Shown: piece after piece, positions 35,926-44,619 of the stretch
Numbering within the stretch: the stretch's first letter is position 1
Layout of the letters: the number at the start of each line of letters is the position of its first letter
DNA from: Sediminibacterium ginsengisoli
GTDB taxonomy: Bacteria > Bacteroidota > Bacteroidia > Chitinophagales > Chitinophagaceae
NCBI RefSeq assembly: GCF_900167075.1
Contig: NZ_FUWH01000001.1
Location: forward strand, 248,001 to 312,000
Direction: 5' to 3'
DNA: 64,000 bases
Notes under the pieces: generated by a model
The model's database searches: none
Told to the model about the DNA's origin: nothing
Seen by the model: only the letters and a program-made list of their open reading frames with translations
Translations under genes and position numbers: made by a program

Positions 35926-37029
35926 TTATTTCTCGGTTTCTTCTGCCAGTCTTTCATCCACTGCGTTTGCCAGCAATCTCGCACTCATCTTGCGCATCGG
36001 GTTCTGGCGCATTTCTGCGTAACCATTTCTTTTTGCAAGGATATCGATACATGCAAAAGTTGCTGCCAGGAACGAACTGTGATCTGCTTTGCCTTTACCC
36101 GCAATATCGAATGCAGTACCATGGTCAGGGCTGGTCCTTACGGCATTCGCTCCCAGTCCTGCGGTATAATTAACCCCTTCCCCGATCGCGAGTGATTTGA
36201 ATGGGATCAGCCCCTGGTCGTGGTACATGGCCAGTACGGCATCGAATTTTTCATGCTGACCTCTTGCAAAGAATGCATCGGCGCTGTATGGTCCGAAAGC
36301 AAGCATATGGTGTCTTGCTTCTTTCACTGCCGGTTTGATGATCGTCTCTTCTTCCTTCCCGATCAATCCTTCATCCCCTGCATGCGGATTCAGCGCAAGT
36401 ACTGCTATTTTAGGTTTATCAATACCGAAATCCTTCTGCAGGCTGCTGTGCATGATGCGCAGCTTGCTCAGGATGTTTTCTTTTGTAATATGGCTGGCTA
36501 CATCAGACAGCGTTACATGTTCCGTTACCAGGCCTACACGGATATTATCTGCCAGCATGAACATCACCACATCATTTACACCGAACAGTTCTTTGAGATA
36601 GGGTGTATGACCGCTGTGTCTGAATGCTTCCGACTGGATATTCTTTTTATGAATGGGCGCAGTTACCAGTCCATGGATCTGACCTGCTTTTAATGCATTG
36701 GCCGCATCCTGGAGTGAAAGCAGCGCATATTTACCGCCGGTCTCGTTCAGCTGACCGGGCGTAATGGCCACTTCTTCCTCCCAGCTGTTGTAGATATTCA
36801 CCTGTTTGGGGTTCAGCCTGGAGAGGTCTTTGCTGCTGCTGTAATTGAAATTTATATCTGCAAGTCCTTTACGGTAAAAGTTCAGGGCTTTGTTGTTGGC
36901 AAAAACAACAGGGGTGCAGAAATCCAGCAGCCTGTGATCGGCAAGTGTTTTAAGGATCAGTTCGAGGCCGATCCCGTTTAAGTCGCCACAGGAAAAGCCG
37001 ATCACCGGTTTTTGCATTTCATTACTCAT
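35926..37029 (-). CDS. pdxA: 4-hydroxythreonine-4-phosphate dehydrogenase
   Basis: PdxA oxidises 4-phosphohydroxy-L-threonine in DXP-dependent vitamin B6 synthesis. The 367 residues carry the N-terminal GDLNGIGLEL, and the three metal-binding histidines lie in FRHSGHTPYL, AMYHDQGLIPFK and TSPDHGTAFDIAGKG. The start could be the first ATG (37027-37029) or the one five codons later (37015-37017), which fits the family better. It diverges from rsmA, an arrangement also seen elsewhere (pdxA-rsmA neighbours are common). Confidence 0.96.
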   Translation of the reverse strand: MSNEMQKPVIGFSCGDLNGIGLELILKTLADHRLLDFCTPVVFANNKALNFYRKGLADINFNYSSSKDLSRLNPKQVNIYNSWEEEVAITPGQLNETGGKYALLSLQDAANALKAGQIHGLVTAPIHKKNIQSEAFRHSGHTPYLKELFGVNDVVMFMLADNIRVGLVTEHVTLSDVASHITKENILSKLRIMHSSLQKDFGIDKPKIAVLALNPHAGDEGLIGKEEETIIKPAVKEARHHMLAFGPYSADAFFARGQHEKFDAVLAMYHDQGLIPFKSLAIGEGVNYTAGLGANAVRTSPDHGTAFDIAGKGKADHSSFLAATFACIDILAKRNGYAEMRQNPMRKMSARLLANAVDERLAEETEK

Positions 37030-37113
37030 CGCAAATGATTTAAGGCGTAAAAGTACAGATTATACTTCATGAAAGCGAAAACCAGCTGCGCCGGCACTCT
37101 CAGATGATTGACC

Positions 37114-37121
37114 TATTTTTG
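37114..37121 (+). promoter_or_regulatory. rsmA promoter -7 box
   Basis: TATTTTTG fits TAnnTTTG and ends four bases before the rsmA ATG. Transcription would start at about the ATG itself, predicting a leaderless message. Confidence 0.6.
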
Positions 37122-37125
37122 TAGC

Positions 37126-37881
37126 ATGGAGTATACGCTGAAAAAATCGCTGGGCCAGCATTTCCTGAAAGATGAGCAGGTTTGCCGCAATATTGTAGCT
37201 GCGCTGCAGGAACACGACCTCAGCCAGTTACTGGAAGTTGGTCCGGGCGGTGGCGCACTCACCAAACACCTGCTGCCACTGGCCAACGTGGATTTTAAAG
37301 CTGTTGAGCTGGATGAGGAAAAAGTGATTTATCTTAAACATACCTATCCCGTTTTAAAAGACAGGATCATCCATGCAAGTATTCTTGACGTGCCGCCGCC
37401 ATTCAGCGGTAGTTTTACGGTAGTCGGGAATTTTCCTTATAATATCTCATCACAGATCCTTTTCCGTATGCTGGAATGGAAAGACCAGGTACCTGTGATG
37501 GTAGGTATGTTCCAGAAAGAGGTGGCCGACAGGGTTGCATCCGGCCCGGGCACAAAGGATTACGGTATACTGAGCGTACTGGTACAGGCTTTTTACGATG
37601 TAACCTACCTGTTCGATGTGCCGCCCGAAAGTTTTAACCCGCCCCCAAAAGTCATGAGCGGGGTGATCAAACTGGTAAGACGCACTGAATCCTATAACAT
37701 GAAAAGCGAACGTGCCCTGTTTGTGCTGGTAAAAGCTGCATTCGGCCAGCGCCGCAAAATGTTGCGCAATCCGCTGAAAGGCATGTTCGATAAGGAAGTA
37801 CTGGCAGAGGAAATATTCAGTAAGCGGGCGGAGCAATTGAGTGTTGCAGATTTTGCAGCGCTTACTTTTCGTATGAAATAA
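37126..37881 (+). CDS. rsmA: 16S rRNA dimethyladenosine transferase
   Basis: RsmA (KsgA) dimethylates A1518 and A1519 of 16S rRNA during 30S assembly. From the ATG at 37126 the 251 residues show KSLGQHFLKD, the SAM motif LEVGPGGGALT, and the catalytic NFPYNIS of N6-adenine methyltransferases. An upstream ATG at 37108 would precede the promoter box and is rejected. The dehydrogenase gene follows after 24 bases. Confidence 0.96.
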   Translation: MEYTLKKSLGQHFLKDEQVCRNIVAALQEHDLSQLLEVGPGGGALTKHLLPLANVDFKAVELDEEKVIYLKHTYPVLKDRIIHASILDVPPPFSGSFTVVGNFPYNISSQILFRMLEWKDQVPVMVGMFQKEVADRVASGPGTKDYGILSVLVQAFYDVTYLFDVPPESFNPPPKVMSGVIKLVRRTESYNMKSERALFVLVKAAFGQRRKMLRNPLKGMFDKEVLAEEIFSKRAEQLSVADFAALTFRMK

Positions 37882-37905
37882 AACAAGCAGTAAAACTGCC
37901 ATAAC

Positions 37906-38838
37906 ATGAATCTGAAACCGAAAGTAATTATAACGGCCCCCACACATGAGATCCTTGTAACCAGGCTAACTGAAGCCGGTTATGAAGCTGTCTGTAAACC
38001 TGATGTCACTTACCAGGAACTGAGCGATTGTATCGGAGAGATGACCGGCCTGATTGTTACCACCAGGCTGAAGATCGATGCGCCACTGCTTGAAAAAGCA
38101 ACACAGCTGAAATGGATCGGTCGATTGGGCAGTGGCATGGAGCTGATAGATGTTGCAGCAGCAACGGCGCTTGGTATCCGCTGCGAGAGCAGTCCTGAAG
38201 GCAACCGTAATGCCGTGGCGGAACATACGCTGGCACTGGTGCTGAACCTCATGAACAGGGTCGGGAAAAGCCAGCAGGAGATCCGTGAGGGCAAATGGCT
38301 GCGTAATGAAAACCGTGCCGATGAACTGACCGGTAAAACCGTTGGTGTGATTGGTTTCGGGAATACGGGTATGGCATTTTCGCATTTGCTCGCACCCTTT
38401 AATGTGGATGTACTTGCTTTCGACAAGTACAAGACCGTTTTCAGTTCGGGTTATGTACGGGTGGCATCGCCGGAACAGGTAGCTGCTTCGTGTGATGTAA
38501 TCAGCCTGCATCTGCCGCTGAGCGAAGAAACATTCCATTTTGCCAACGAAGCCTTTTTCAATTCGCTGGAAAAAAAACCTTATTTCGTTTCCACCTGCCG
38601 TGGGAAAGTAACAGATACCCATGCATTGATCAACGCATTGAAGAATGGCAAACTCAAAGGAGCTGCGCTCGATGTGCTGGAGAACGAAAAACTGGAAACC
38701 TATACAGCAGAGGAAAAGCAACGGCTCAACTGGTTACTCGAACGCCCCGATGTGATCATCACACCGCATATAGCCGGCTACAGCCACGAAGCATATTACA
38801 GGATGGCAACCGTATTGCTGGATAAGCTTGGTATTTAA
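37906..38838 (+). CDS. D-isomer-specific 2-hydroxyacid dehydrogenase
   Basis: It is predicted to use NAD to oxidise or reduce a 2-hydroxyacid and resembles phosphoglycerate dehydrogenase. The 310 residues show the Rossmann motif [11 protein letters not shown] near 145, and the catalytic Arg (STCRGK), Glu (DVLENEK) and His (TPHIAGY) in the expected order. It lacks the C-terminal ACT domain of many SerA enzymes. The exact substrate is uncertain. It follows rsmA by 24 bases and converges with a small membrane-protein gene, overlapping its stop by a few bases. Confidence 0.9.
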   Translation: MNLKPKVIITAPTHEILVTRLTEAGYEAVCKPDVTYQELSDCIGEMTGLIVTTRLKIDAPLLEKATQLKWIGRLGSGMELIDVAAATALGIRCESSPEGNRNAVAEHTLALVLNLMNRVGKSQQEIREGKWLRNENRADELTGKTVGVIGFGNTGMAFSHLLAPFNVDVLAFDKYKTVFSSGYVRVASPEQVAASCDVISLHLPLSEETFHFANEAFFNSLEKKPYFVSTCRGKVTDTHALINALKNGKLKGAALDVLENEKLETYTAEEKQRLNWLLERPDVIITPHIAGYSHEAYYRMATVLLDKLGI

Positions 38839-39038
38839 GTATCACTGTCTTCTTTCACCGGCCTGTTTTCCATTTTGTAATACACCCAGCAGAACAGCAG
38901 TACAAAGGCAGCTTTGGCCTGAACGGGTAACTGACGCATACAGTCTGCATCCCTGCAAACCAAGGGTAGCAGGAATACAGCTGCCACCAGGAAGCATCCA
39001 AAAAAGAAATAGCCGGGAATATCCTGTTTCTGTTTCAT
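38835..39038 (-). CDS. Small two-helix membrane protein
   Basis: This 67-residue reading frame is not recognised. It shows two hydrophobic segments (about 10-27 and 41-56) joined by a Cys-containing loop (CRDADCMRQ) and ends in a charged tail. It starts eight bases after the preceding gene on the same strand and its stop overlaps that of the convergent dehydrogenase by four bases. The position at the end of the GntR/ABC operon and the clean membrane pattern support it; no clear ribosome-binding site is seen. Confidence 0.5.
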   Translation of the reverse strand: MKQKQDIPGYFFFGCFLVAAVFLLPLVCRDADCMRQLPVQAKAAFVLLFCWVYYKMENRPVKEDSDT

Positions 39039-39046
39039 AATCGGGA

Positions 39047-39733
39047 TCAGGGCTTTTTCAGTCCGGTATTAAAACTTTTCATCGCGCGGCCGCTGAGCTG
39101 AATGGTAGCAGAATCGCCGGCAGAGAAAAGGTTGTTTGCAAAGAATACATCGCTTGCGCTGAACCTGCTTTTCTGACCAATACTGATATTGGCCTGCGGA
39201 ATGGTATCAGTACCCGTAACAGCCACCGATGCTTTGTCCGCGGCATTTATATCCAGTTGCTGAACCTTTATATCCGCCAGTTTAATTTCAGCCTTACCAC
39301 TCGCAGATACCGCCAGTATTTGTGTACGATCGCCTTTTAATGAGATCTGGTGATTGCTGGCTGTTATGCTTTTTAACTCCGCTGTATAGAGATCACCGAG
39401 GAATGCGGAATAACGTTTTTCAAGACTGTCTTTCGCAAGGATATAAAGCGTATCGTTCCTGACCGTTAACGTTACAGGTAACTCTTCTTCTGAAAAGCTG
39501 CTGGAGATTTCGGATTTGCTACCTTGGTTTACAGAGATCCTGTAATTCTCATTGGAGGCATTTGTTATGTTTTCCTTCCATACAATATGAGAAAAAGCAG
39601 GCAGTGCACGTGTACTGGATACAGGAGTGATCCTGTTGTTTTTATATTCAGATTGTATTTTAAAGTTAGCAGTGGCCAGTGTTGCTACGAACATTAATAA
39701 AGCAAGGGTGATGGTAAGATTGCTTTTTTTCAT
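39047..39733 (-). CDS. Secreted GIN-like (DUF2807-type) protein
   Basis: The 228 residues start with a signal peptide (MKKSNLTITLALLMFVATLATA). The rest is short beta-strands rich in Ser, Ala and Asp in a repeating pattern (ITASNHQISLKG, LAVSASGKAEIKLADIKVQQLDINAADKASVAV), typical of the head-GIN/DUF2807 beta-solenoid group. The role is unknown, possibly surface or envelope related. It follows the GntR regulator by ten bases and so belongs to the ABC operon. Confidence 0.7.
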   Translation of the reverse strand: MKKSNLTITLALLMFVATLATANFKIQSEYKNNRITPVSSTRALPAFSHIVWKENITNASNENYRISVNQGSKSEISSSFSEEELPVTLTVRNDTLYILAKDSLEKRYSAFLGDLYTAELKSITASNHQISLKGDRTQILAVSASGKAEIKLADIKVQQLDINAADKASVAVTGTDTIPQANISIGQKSRFSASDVFFANNLFSAGDSATIQLSGRAMKSFNTGLKKP

Positions 39734-39743
39734 TGTAACGGTT

Positions 39744-40115
39744 TTATAACTTGTTGTCGGATTGGTATTGATTGAATTTTTCCTGCAGTTCGGTAAAGGA
39801 AATATTCAGCAGGCTGAGTGTTTTGAATAAACGTAACAGTTCATTATTAAAGAATTCCTGTTTCAGCAGGGTATGGGCCTGTTGTTTTCCGTCGCCGGCA
39901 ACAAAATAACCGATACCTCTTTTATTCGTAATGATCCCCTGTGCCTGCAGGTATTCGAATGTGCGCATCACGGTATTAGGATTCACTTCAAGCTGAACGG
40001 CCATTTCCCTTACAGAAGGGATGCGTTCCTCCTCAGCAAACTGGTTGTTCAGGATCCGTTCACAGATCATTTCTGCGATCTGCAGGTAGATAGGTTGTTG
40101 CGAATTAAATTCCAT
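39744..40115 (-). CDS. GntR-family regulator, YtrA type
   Basis: This 123-residue regulator has only the winged-helix domain and a short C-terminal helix, as in the YtrA subfamily that controls neighbouring ABC transporters. The GntR signature is PIYLQIAEMICERIL, IPSVREMAVQLEVNPNTVMRTFEYLQAQGII and the wing KRGIGYFVA. It lies three bases after the permease gene and within the same operon. The likely operator is the dyad AGTGTA-N12-TACACT just upstream of the first gene. Confidence 0.9.
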   Translation of the reverse strand: MEFNSQQPIYLQIAEMICERILNNQFAEEERIPSVREMAVQLEVNPNTVMRTFEYLQAQGIITNKRGIGYFVAGDGKQQAHTLLKQEFFNNELLRLFKTLSLLNISFTELQEKFNQYQSDNKL

Positions 40116-40118
40116 GCA

Positions 40119-40958
40119 TTACACCTGTTTTTCTTTCAGTTTAAAATAGCTGGCAGTCCAGAAGCAAATAAACAGCATACCAGCAATAAATCTAGGTATG
40201 AAATAATTCCATGATTCCGGCAGATTCACATAACCCGTAGCGATGAATTCATCCTGTCCTTTCGTTTCCATCAGTCTCGCTCCTTCATTGTAAAAAGTTC
40301 CTTTGGGCATACTTTCCTGCGGAATAATTCCTTTGAGATGATGATAATTTCCCCAGATCAGCACAAAGCCTGCAGCTATTACGCAGATCGTTGTTTTGAT
40401 ATAAGCCTGCTTTTCAAAACAAAGCGAACCATAATGCGCAACACTGCTCAGAATAACAGCAATTATGATCATCTGCCTGGCTTTGATTGTATCCAGCGGA
40501 TATACTTTTGCAGTGAATGCTTCCGCATATTCCGGCGTTACATTGGCCGGCATTTTATGAAAACTGTTGTACACATTGCATACGATCCAGTCTGCCGTAT
40601 AAAAGACGCACAGGTATAACAGGAAAAAACCGATCTGCGTAATAATAAAAGAGACCAGCAGTTTTTCAGCAGAAGATGCAGGCAGTTGCAAAAACTGGAT
40701 GCCTTTTGCTTTTTGCTGGAAGAACTGGTACGACATTGATGAGAAGATCGTTGTTGCAAACAGCATCCCCAGGAAAAATAGCGCTTCCTGCAACTGAAAA
40801 AGGAACCTGCTGTTGAGATTGGTGAGTATTACAATAAGGTAAAAGCTGAACAGGATGGCAAACAATGCCGCTGCAGATAAGAGGTAACGGCTTCTTTCCT
40901 CCCTGATATGTTTGCCGAACAGCAGGCCGAATCTTTTGAAACTGAAAATATTATTCAT
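40119..40958 (-). CDS. ABC-2-like permease
   Basis: The 279 residues show about six membrane helices (near 25-45, 55-75, 105-125, 160-180, 195-215 and 250-270) with a soluble loop between helices 3 and 4. There is no catalytic motif. Its position, 14 bases after an ABC ATPase gene and three before a YtrA-type regulator, marks it as the membrane subunit of that transporter. The substrate is unknown; related systems respond to envelope stress or antimicrobials. Confidence 0.8.
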   Translation of the reverse strand: MNNIFSFKRFGLLFGKHIREERSRYLLSAAALFAILFSFYLIVILTNLNSRFLFQLQEALFFLGMLFATTIFSSMSYQFFQQKAKGIQFLQLPASSAEKLLVSFIITQIGFFLLYLCVFYTADWIVCNVYNSFHKMPANVTPEYAEAFTAKVYPLDTIKARQMIIIAVILSSVAHYGSLCFEKQAYIKTTICVIAAGFVLIWGNYHHLKGIIPQESMPKGTFYNEGARLMETKGQDEFIATGYVNLPESWNYFIPRFIAGMLFICFWTASYFKLKEKQV

Positions 40959-40972
40959 AATAATTGTCCTGG

Positions 40973-41809
40973 TTAATTGGTAAATAATGATTTCATCTGC
41001 GCACTGTTTTCCGTAACCGCATTAAAGAAGAGTTCAATATCCATACGGCTGTCATGCCTCTGCGCTTTATTCAGCATAACGGCAGAAGTACCCATCAGGT
41101 TGCTTTCGGTGTAAATACTGCCGGCAGCATCGGCTTCGTTGCTGAACTGGACAAAAGCCAGTTTCTCGGTAATGGTATCGATACCGGCGTTTACAAGCAG
41201 GGAGCCTTCGTCAACGATGAGGATACTGTCTATAAGATGATCGAGATCACGTACCTGGTGGGTACTGATGATCACGCAGCGTTCATCGGTCATGGCGGCT
41301 GCCATCATTTTCCTGAACTGGCGTTTGGATGGTATATCCAGGCCATTGGTCGGTTCATCCAGGATCAGCAGTTCGGTATTGGCGGCAATTCCCAGTGCGA
41401 TCCAGGTTTTTTTCTTCTGACCATAACTCATTTGTTTGAGGCTTTTCAGCGGCACATCGAACTCGGTGAGCAGTTTCAGGAAAAGTTGTTTATCGAAGCG
41501 CGGATAAAAAGGAGCATAATCATCCGCAAATACTGTTACATTAATATCCGGGGTTTCAATTTCCTCCGGGATAAAGAATATTTTCTCCAGGAATGACGGT
41601 TGCCTTTTACGGGGCTCATAGCCCATGACCTGCACTTTACCATTAACCGGAAATACCAGTCCGCTGATGAGTTTGAGTAACGTTGATTTGCCGGCGCCGT
41701 TCTTGCCAAGCAGGCCATAAATATGGCCGGCTTCTACTTCCAGCTTCAGATCGCGGTAGAGCGACTGCTTTTTCCTGTAGCCGAAATGAACCGATGAAAA
41801 ATGGATCAT
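40973..41809 (-). CDS. ABC transporter ATP-binding protein
   Basis: It powers the neighbouring permease. The 278 residues contain Walker A GLLGKNGAGKSTLL near 33-46, a signature that reads MSYGQKKK instead of the usual LSGGQ, Walker B LLILDEPTNGLD and the His loop ISTHQ. The degenerate signature is common in small YtrB-like ATPases. It is the first gene of the five-gene operon; a dyad lies between its start and the likely promoter. Confidence 0.92.
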   Translation of the reverse strand: MIHFSSVHFGYRKKQSLYRDLKLEVEAGHIYGLLGKNGAGKSTLLKLISGLVFPVNGKVQVMGYEPRKRQPSFLEKIFFIPEEIETPDINVTVFADDYAPFYPRFDKQLFLKLLTEFDVPLKSLKQMSYGQKKKTWIALGIAANTELLILDEPTNGLDIPSKRQFRKMMAAAMTDERCVIISTHQVRDLDHLIDSILIVDEGSLLVNAGIDTITEKLAFVQFSNEADAAGSIYTESNLMGTSAVMLNKAQRHDSRMDIELFFNAVTENSAQMKSLFTN

Positions 41810-41814
41810 GTCTT

Positions 41815-41838
41815 AGTGTATTAGTGTTATAGTACACT
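41815..41838. promoter_or_regulatory. Probable YtrA-type operator
   Basis: AGTGTA (41815-41820) and TACACT (41833-41838) are perfect arms around 12 bases, and a TTAGTGT copy repeats inside (41813 and 41821). It begins six bases before the ATPase start codon on the minus strand. A TATTTTTA box lies just beyond it. This fits an operator for the GntR/YtrA regulator of the operon. Confidence 0.6.
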
Positions 41839-41914
41839 GTAAAAATAAATAAACTTTTCAATGCGCCAAATTTTTCTGCGTGAGGGTTTAATTGGTTCTA
41901 CAGGAAAGATTTTT

Positions 41915-41922
41915 TATTTTTG
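41915..41922 (+). promoter_or_regulatory. greA promoter -7 box
   Basis: TATTTTTG fits TAnnTTTG. It lies 68 bases before the greA ATG, so the leader is about 60 bases and contains a short repeat of GCAACG/GCGTTG sequences around 41930-41955 that can form a hairpin. Confidence 0.55.
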
Positions 41923-41989
41923 ACGTTCTGCAACGCTGCAATCAAATGCGGCGTTGTATTTTTTTTACCCTTTTTTAAACCAAAAGAGT

Positions 41990-42466
41990 ATGAGTGACGC
42001 AAATATGTATGTTACAAAGGAGACATTTGAGAAAATGCGTGAAGAATTGCAACGTATGAAATCAGTGGATCGTCCGGCCGCTTCAGCTGCTATTGCCGAA
42101 GCCAGGGAAAAAGGTGATCTGAAGGAAAATGCGGAGTATGATGCTGCCAAAGAGGCCCAGGGTATGCTGGAAGCCAAGATCAAACAGCTGGAAGGAACCA
42201 TTGCCAATGCCAAGATTGTCGATACCAATGATATAGATACCAGTAAAGTTACTATTCTGACCAAAGTGACCATTACCAATATGGCTACCAAGAAAACCGT
42301 TACCTACCAGATCGTGGGTGAAAAAGAAGCTGATCTGAAACTGGGTAAGATTTCTGCCGGTTCGCCGATCGGTAAAGGACTGCTCGGAAAACTGAAAGGG
42401 GAAGTTGCTGAAGTACAGGCCCCTACCGGTATCATGAAATTCAGGATCGAAGACATTACGATTTAA
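41990..42466 (+). CDS. greA: Transcription elongation factor GreA
   Basis: GreA rescues backtracked RNA polymerase by stimulating transcript cleavage. The 158 residues start with the coiled-coil domain (VTKETFEKMREELQRM, with the acidic tip around EKGDLKENAEYDAAKEAQG) and end with the FKBP-like domain (GKISAGSPIGKGLLGK). The ATG at 41990 is used; an upstream in-frame ATG at 41954 adds unrelated residues. A strong terminator follows. Confidence 0.96.
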   Translation: MSDANMYVTKETFEKMREELQRMKSVDRPAASAAIAEAREKGDLKENAEYDAAKEAQGMLEAKIKQLEGTIANAKIVDTNDIDTSKVTILTKVTITNMATKKTVTYQIVGEKEADLKLGKISAGSPIGKGLLGKLKGEVAEVQAPTGIMKFRIEDITI

Positions 42467-42490
42467 AAGCTTGTATACATAATTGTATTG

Positions 42491-42521
42491 AAACAGCCGG
42501 CCTGCCGGCTGTTTTCTTTTT
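42491..42521 (+). terminator. Intrinsic terminator of greA
   Basis: AAACAGCCGGC (42491-42501) pairs with GCCGGCTGTTT (42504-42514) in a G/C-rich stem followed by T-rich sequence. It lies 24 bases after the greA stop. Confidence 0.88.
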
Positions 42522-42565
42522 GCCGGCTGGATAAAAAGTGGCAATTTTCATTCTAAAAAAAGGTC

Positions 42566-42955
42566 ATGACTATATTTTCCAGGATCATTGCGGGCGAAAT
42601 CCCTTCTTATAAGATTGCCGAAAATGAACATTTTTTTGCATTCCTGGATATTTTCCCGCTGGTGAAAGGCCATGTGCTTGTAGTGCCTAAAACTGAAGTG
42701 GACCAGTTTTTTGATCTGCCCGAGAGTTTCCTTTCCGAATTCCTTACGTTCGCAAAACCTGTTGCCAAAGCCATCGAAGCTGCATTTCCCTGTAATCGCT
42801 GCGGGATCAGTGTGGTGGGGCTGGAAGTGCCGCATGCCCATATGCACCTGCTGCCCATCAACAGTGCCGATGATCTGAATTTCACACGTCCCAAGCTGAA
42901 ATTGTCCGAAGCTGAACTGAAGGAAGTACAGGCAAAGATCCTCGCTGCACTCTAG
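42566..42955 (+). CDS. HIT family nucleotide hydrolase
   Basis: HIT proteins hydrolyse adenylated compounds such as AMP-lysine or diadenosine polyphosphates. The 129 residues carry the histidine triad VPHAHMHLLPI near 92-102 and the N-terminal FSRIIAGEIPSYKIAEN. The family function here is likely the Hint/YcfF type. It stands between greA and the convergent ruvC, four bases from the latter. Confidence 0.92.
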   Translation: MTIFSRIIAGEIPSYKIAENEHFFAFLDIFPLVKGHVLVVPKTEVDQFFDLPESFLSEFLTFAKPVAKAIEAAFPCNRCGISVVGLEVPHAHMHLLPINSADDLNFTRPKLKLSEAELKEVQAKILAAL

Positions 42956-42958
42956 TGT

Positions 42959-43516
42959 TTATTTTTTGACACGGTCCGGGTTCTTCAGTATAAAATCATC
43001 CCAGCCCTTTGCACCTTTTGTATTCAGTTTTACCGGTGAACTGCACTGGTAATGATGGCAGAGCGCAACTGCCAATGCATCCGTAGCGTCGAAGTACTGC
43101 GGTTTTTCTTCGATACTGAGAATACGCTGGAGCATCTGCCACACCTGGTCCTTGTCGGCATTGCCATTCCCTGTGATGGATTGTTTTACTTTTTTGGGCG
43201 AGTATTCCGTAATGTCGAGCCCTGCCTGCATGGCTGCCGCAATGGCTACGCCCTGCGCCCTTCCGAGCTTGAGCATACTCTGTACGTTTTTTCCGAAAAA
43301 CGGTGCTTCAATCGCAAAGCTGGTGGGCCGGTATAGTTTTACCAGTTCACTTACCTTAGTATGGATCATCTCCAGCCGCGCATAGATGTCTTTCTGCTGC
43401 GTGAGTTTCAGCACATCCATCAGCAGTACACGGGGCTCAACTGTGGCACTCAGCAGTGCAAATCCCATTACCTGCGTACCCGGATCTATTCCCAGTATGA
43501 TCTCTGCTTTCTTCAT
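42959..43516 (-). CDS. ruvC: Crossover junction endonuclease RuvC
   Basis: RuvC resolves Holliday junctions during recombination. From the ATG at 43514-43516 the 185 residues show the catalytic acidic residues: Asp11 in LGIDPGT, Glu in AIEAPFFGKN, and the C-terminal DATDALAVALCHH. A longer in-frame extension to 43594 has no similarity and overlaps the promoter region of the divergent gene, so the shorter start is used. ruvA and ruvB are not in the window. Confidence 0.95.
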   Translation of the reverse strand: MKKAEIILGIDPGTQVMGFALLSATVEPRVLLMDVLKLTQQKDIYARLEMIHTKVSELVKLYRPTSFAIEAPFFGKNVQSMLKLGRAQGVAIAAAMQAGLDITEYSPKKVKQSITGNGNADKDQVWQMLQRILSIEEKPQYFDATDALAVALCHHYQCSSPVKLNTKGAKGWDDFILKNPDRVKK

Positions 43517-43620
43517 TGCGCGGTGAAAATACGAAAAGAGTATAAGCCGCCGGTCCAGGGGATGGCCTGCTTTTTTATATATGCGTAATTCCACCGTTCT
43601 TTGTACGTATAAGCTGCATT

Positions 43621-44619
43621 TTGACGAAAAAACTGAAAATATTCCTTAACTATTTTGTCGGACCTGTGCTCTTTCTTTGGCTTTCCTATTCCATCTATCA
43701 CCAGGTGAAGAGCCAGGGAGATGTACAGCAGTCCTGGCACCTGATCCGTTCGGCCTTTACGGGCGAACAGAACTGGAAGCTGCTGCTGGCACTTCTGCTC
43801 ATGCCGCTGAACTGGGGCATTGAAGCAGAGAAATGGCGCTTTCTCGTAAAGGACATTCAAAAGGTTTCATTCTTCAAAGCATACCGGGCCATATTTGCAG
43901 GCCAGGCCATCGCGTTCAGCATGCCCAACCGGGTGGGTGAATCTGCCGGACGTTCGGTTTATCTCGACGAAGGAAACCGCATCAGGGGCATTGCGCAGTC
44001 GCTCGCCGGAAGCATGAGCCAGATCATTGTAACATTCGTACTGGGCATCGCCGGTCTTTATTACACCAGGGCATATATACTGGATGCAACCCATCAGCTG
44101 GAAGGATTGTCAGTATTCTGGCTCGACGGATTGATCTATGCGCTCACAACAGGCATTACTTTATTTATTGTAGTGTATTTCAGGATCTCCTGGTTTGTAC
44201 AACTGATAGAAAAAATACCCATTGTGGCCCGGCATCGTTTTTTTATAGAAAAGCTGGAAGGGCTTCATTGGAAAGAGTTAACAAAAATTTTACTACTTTC
44301 TGCTGCCCGATACGTTGTATTTGTAGGGCAATATGTTTTATTGCTGCAGGTATTTGAAGTAGGAATTGGTTTTTCAACCGCGATACCCTTGATCTGCGTA
44401 ATGTTCCTGGTGATGGCTATTATCCCAACCATTGCACTGGCAGAACTTGGGTTCAGGGGGAAAGTGAGTATCATGCTATTCGGGATGATGAGTGCAAATA
44501 CCTTAGGCATCATTGCAACGGCTGCCGGTATCTGGATTATTAACCTGATCATTCCGGCAATCATCGGAACTGTATTTATACTGGGATTAAGATTGTTCAG
44601 AAATAAACAGACAACGTGA
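43621..44619 (+). CDS. Flippase-like membrane protein (LPG synthase TM family)
   Basis: The 332 residues form about eight membrane helices and match the lysylphosphatidylglycerol synthase transmembrane / UPF0104 family (NWGIEAEKWRFLV near 64-76 and the MPNRVGESAGR block near 102). The MprF catalytic domain is missing, so the protein probably moves or flips a lipid instead of making one. The start is TTG at 43621: the first in-frame ATG would remove the first membrane helix. It overlaps the DUF3108 gene by four bases, suggesting a joint role in the envelope. Confidence 0.82.
   Translation: MTKKLKIFLNYFVGPVLFLWLSYSIYHQVKSQGDVQQSWHLIRSAFTGEQNWKLLLALLLMPLNWGIEAEKWRFLVKDIQKVSFFKAYRAIFAGQAIAFSMPNRVGESAGRSVYLDEGNRIRGIAQSLAGSMSQIIVTFVLGIAGLYYTRAYILDATHQLEGLSVFWLDGLIYALTTGITLFIVVYFRISWFVQLIEKIPIVARHRFFIEKLEGLHWKELTKILLLSAARYVVFVGQYVLLLQVFEVGIGFSTAIPLICVMFLVMAIIPTIALAELGFRGKVSIMLFGMMSANTLGIIATAAGIWIINLIIPAIIGTVFILGLRLFRNKQTT

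Noticed and set aside
38828..39040. A 70-codon plus-strand frame after the dehydrogenase gene
   Set aside because: It is rich in Cys and Pro with no hydrophobic plan. The opposite strand holds the better-supported two-helix membrane protein.
43517..43594. A 26-codon N-terminal extension of ruvC
   Set aside because: It lies in the divergent promoter region and is unlike any RuvC; the ATG at 43514-43516 fits the family.
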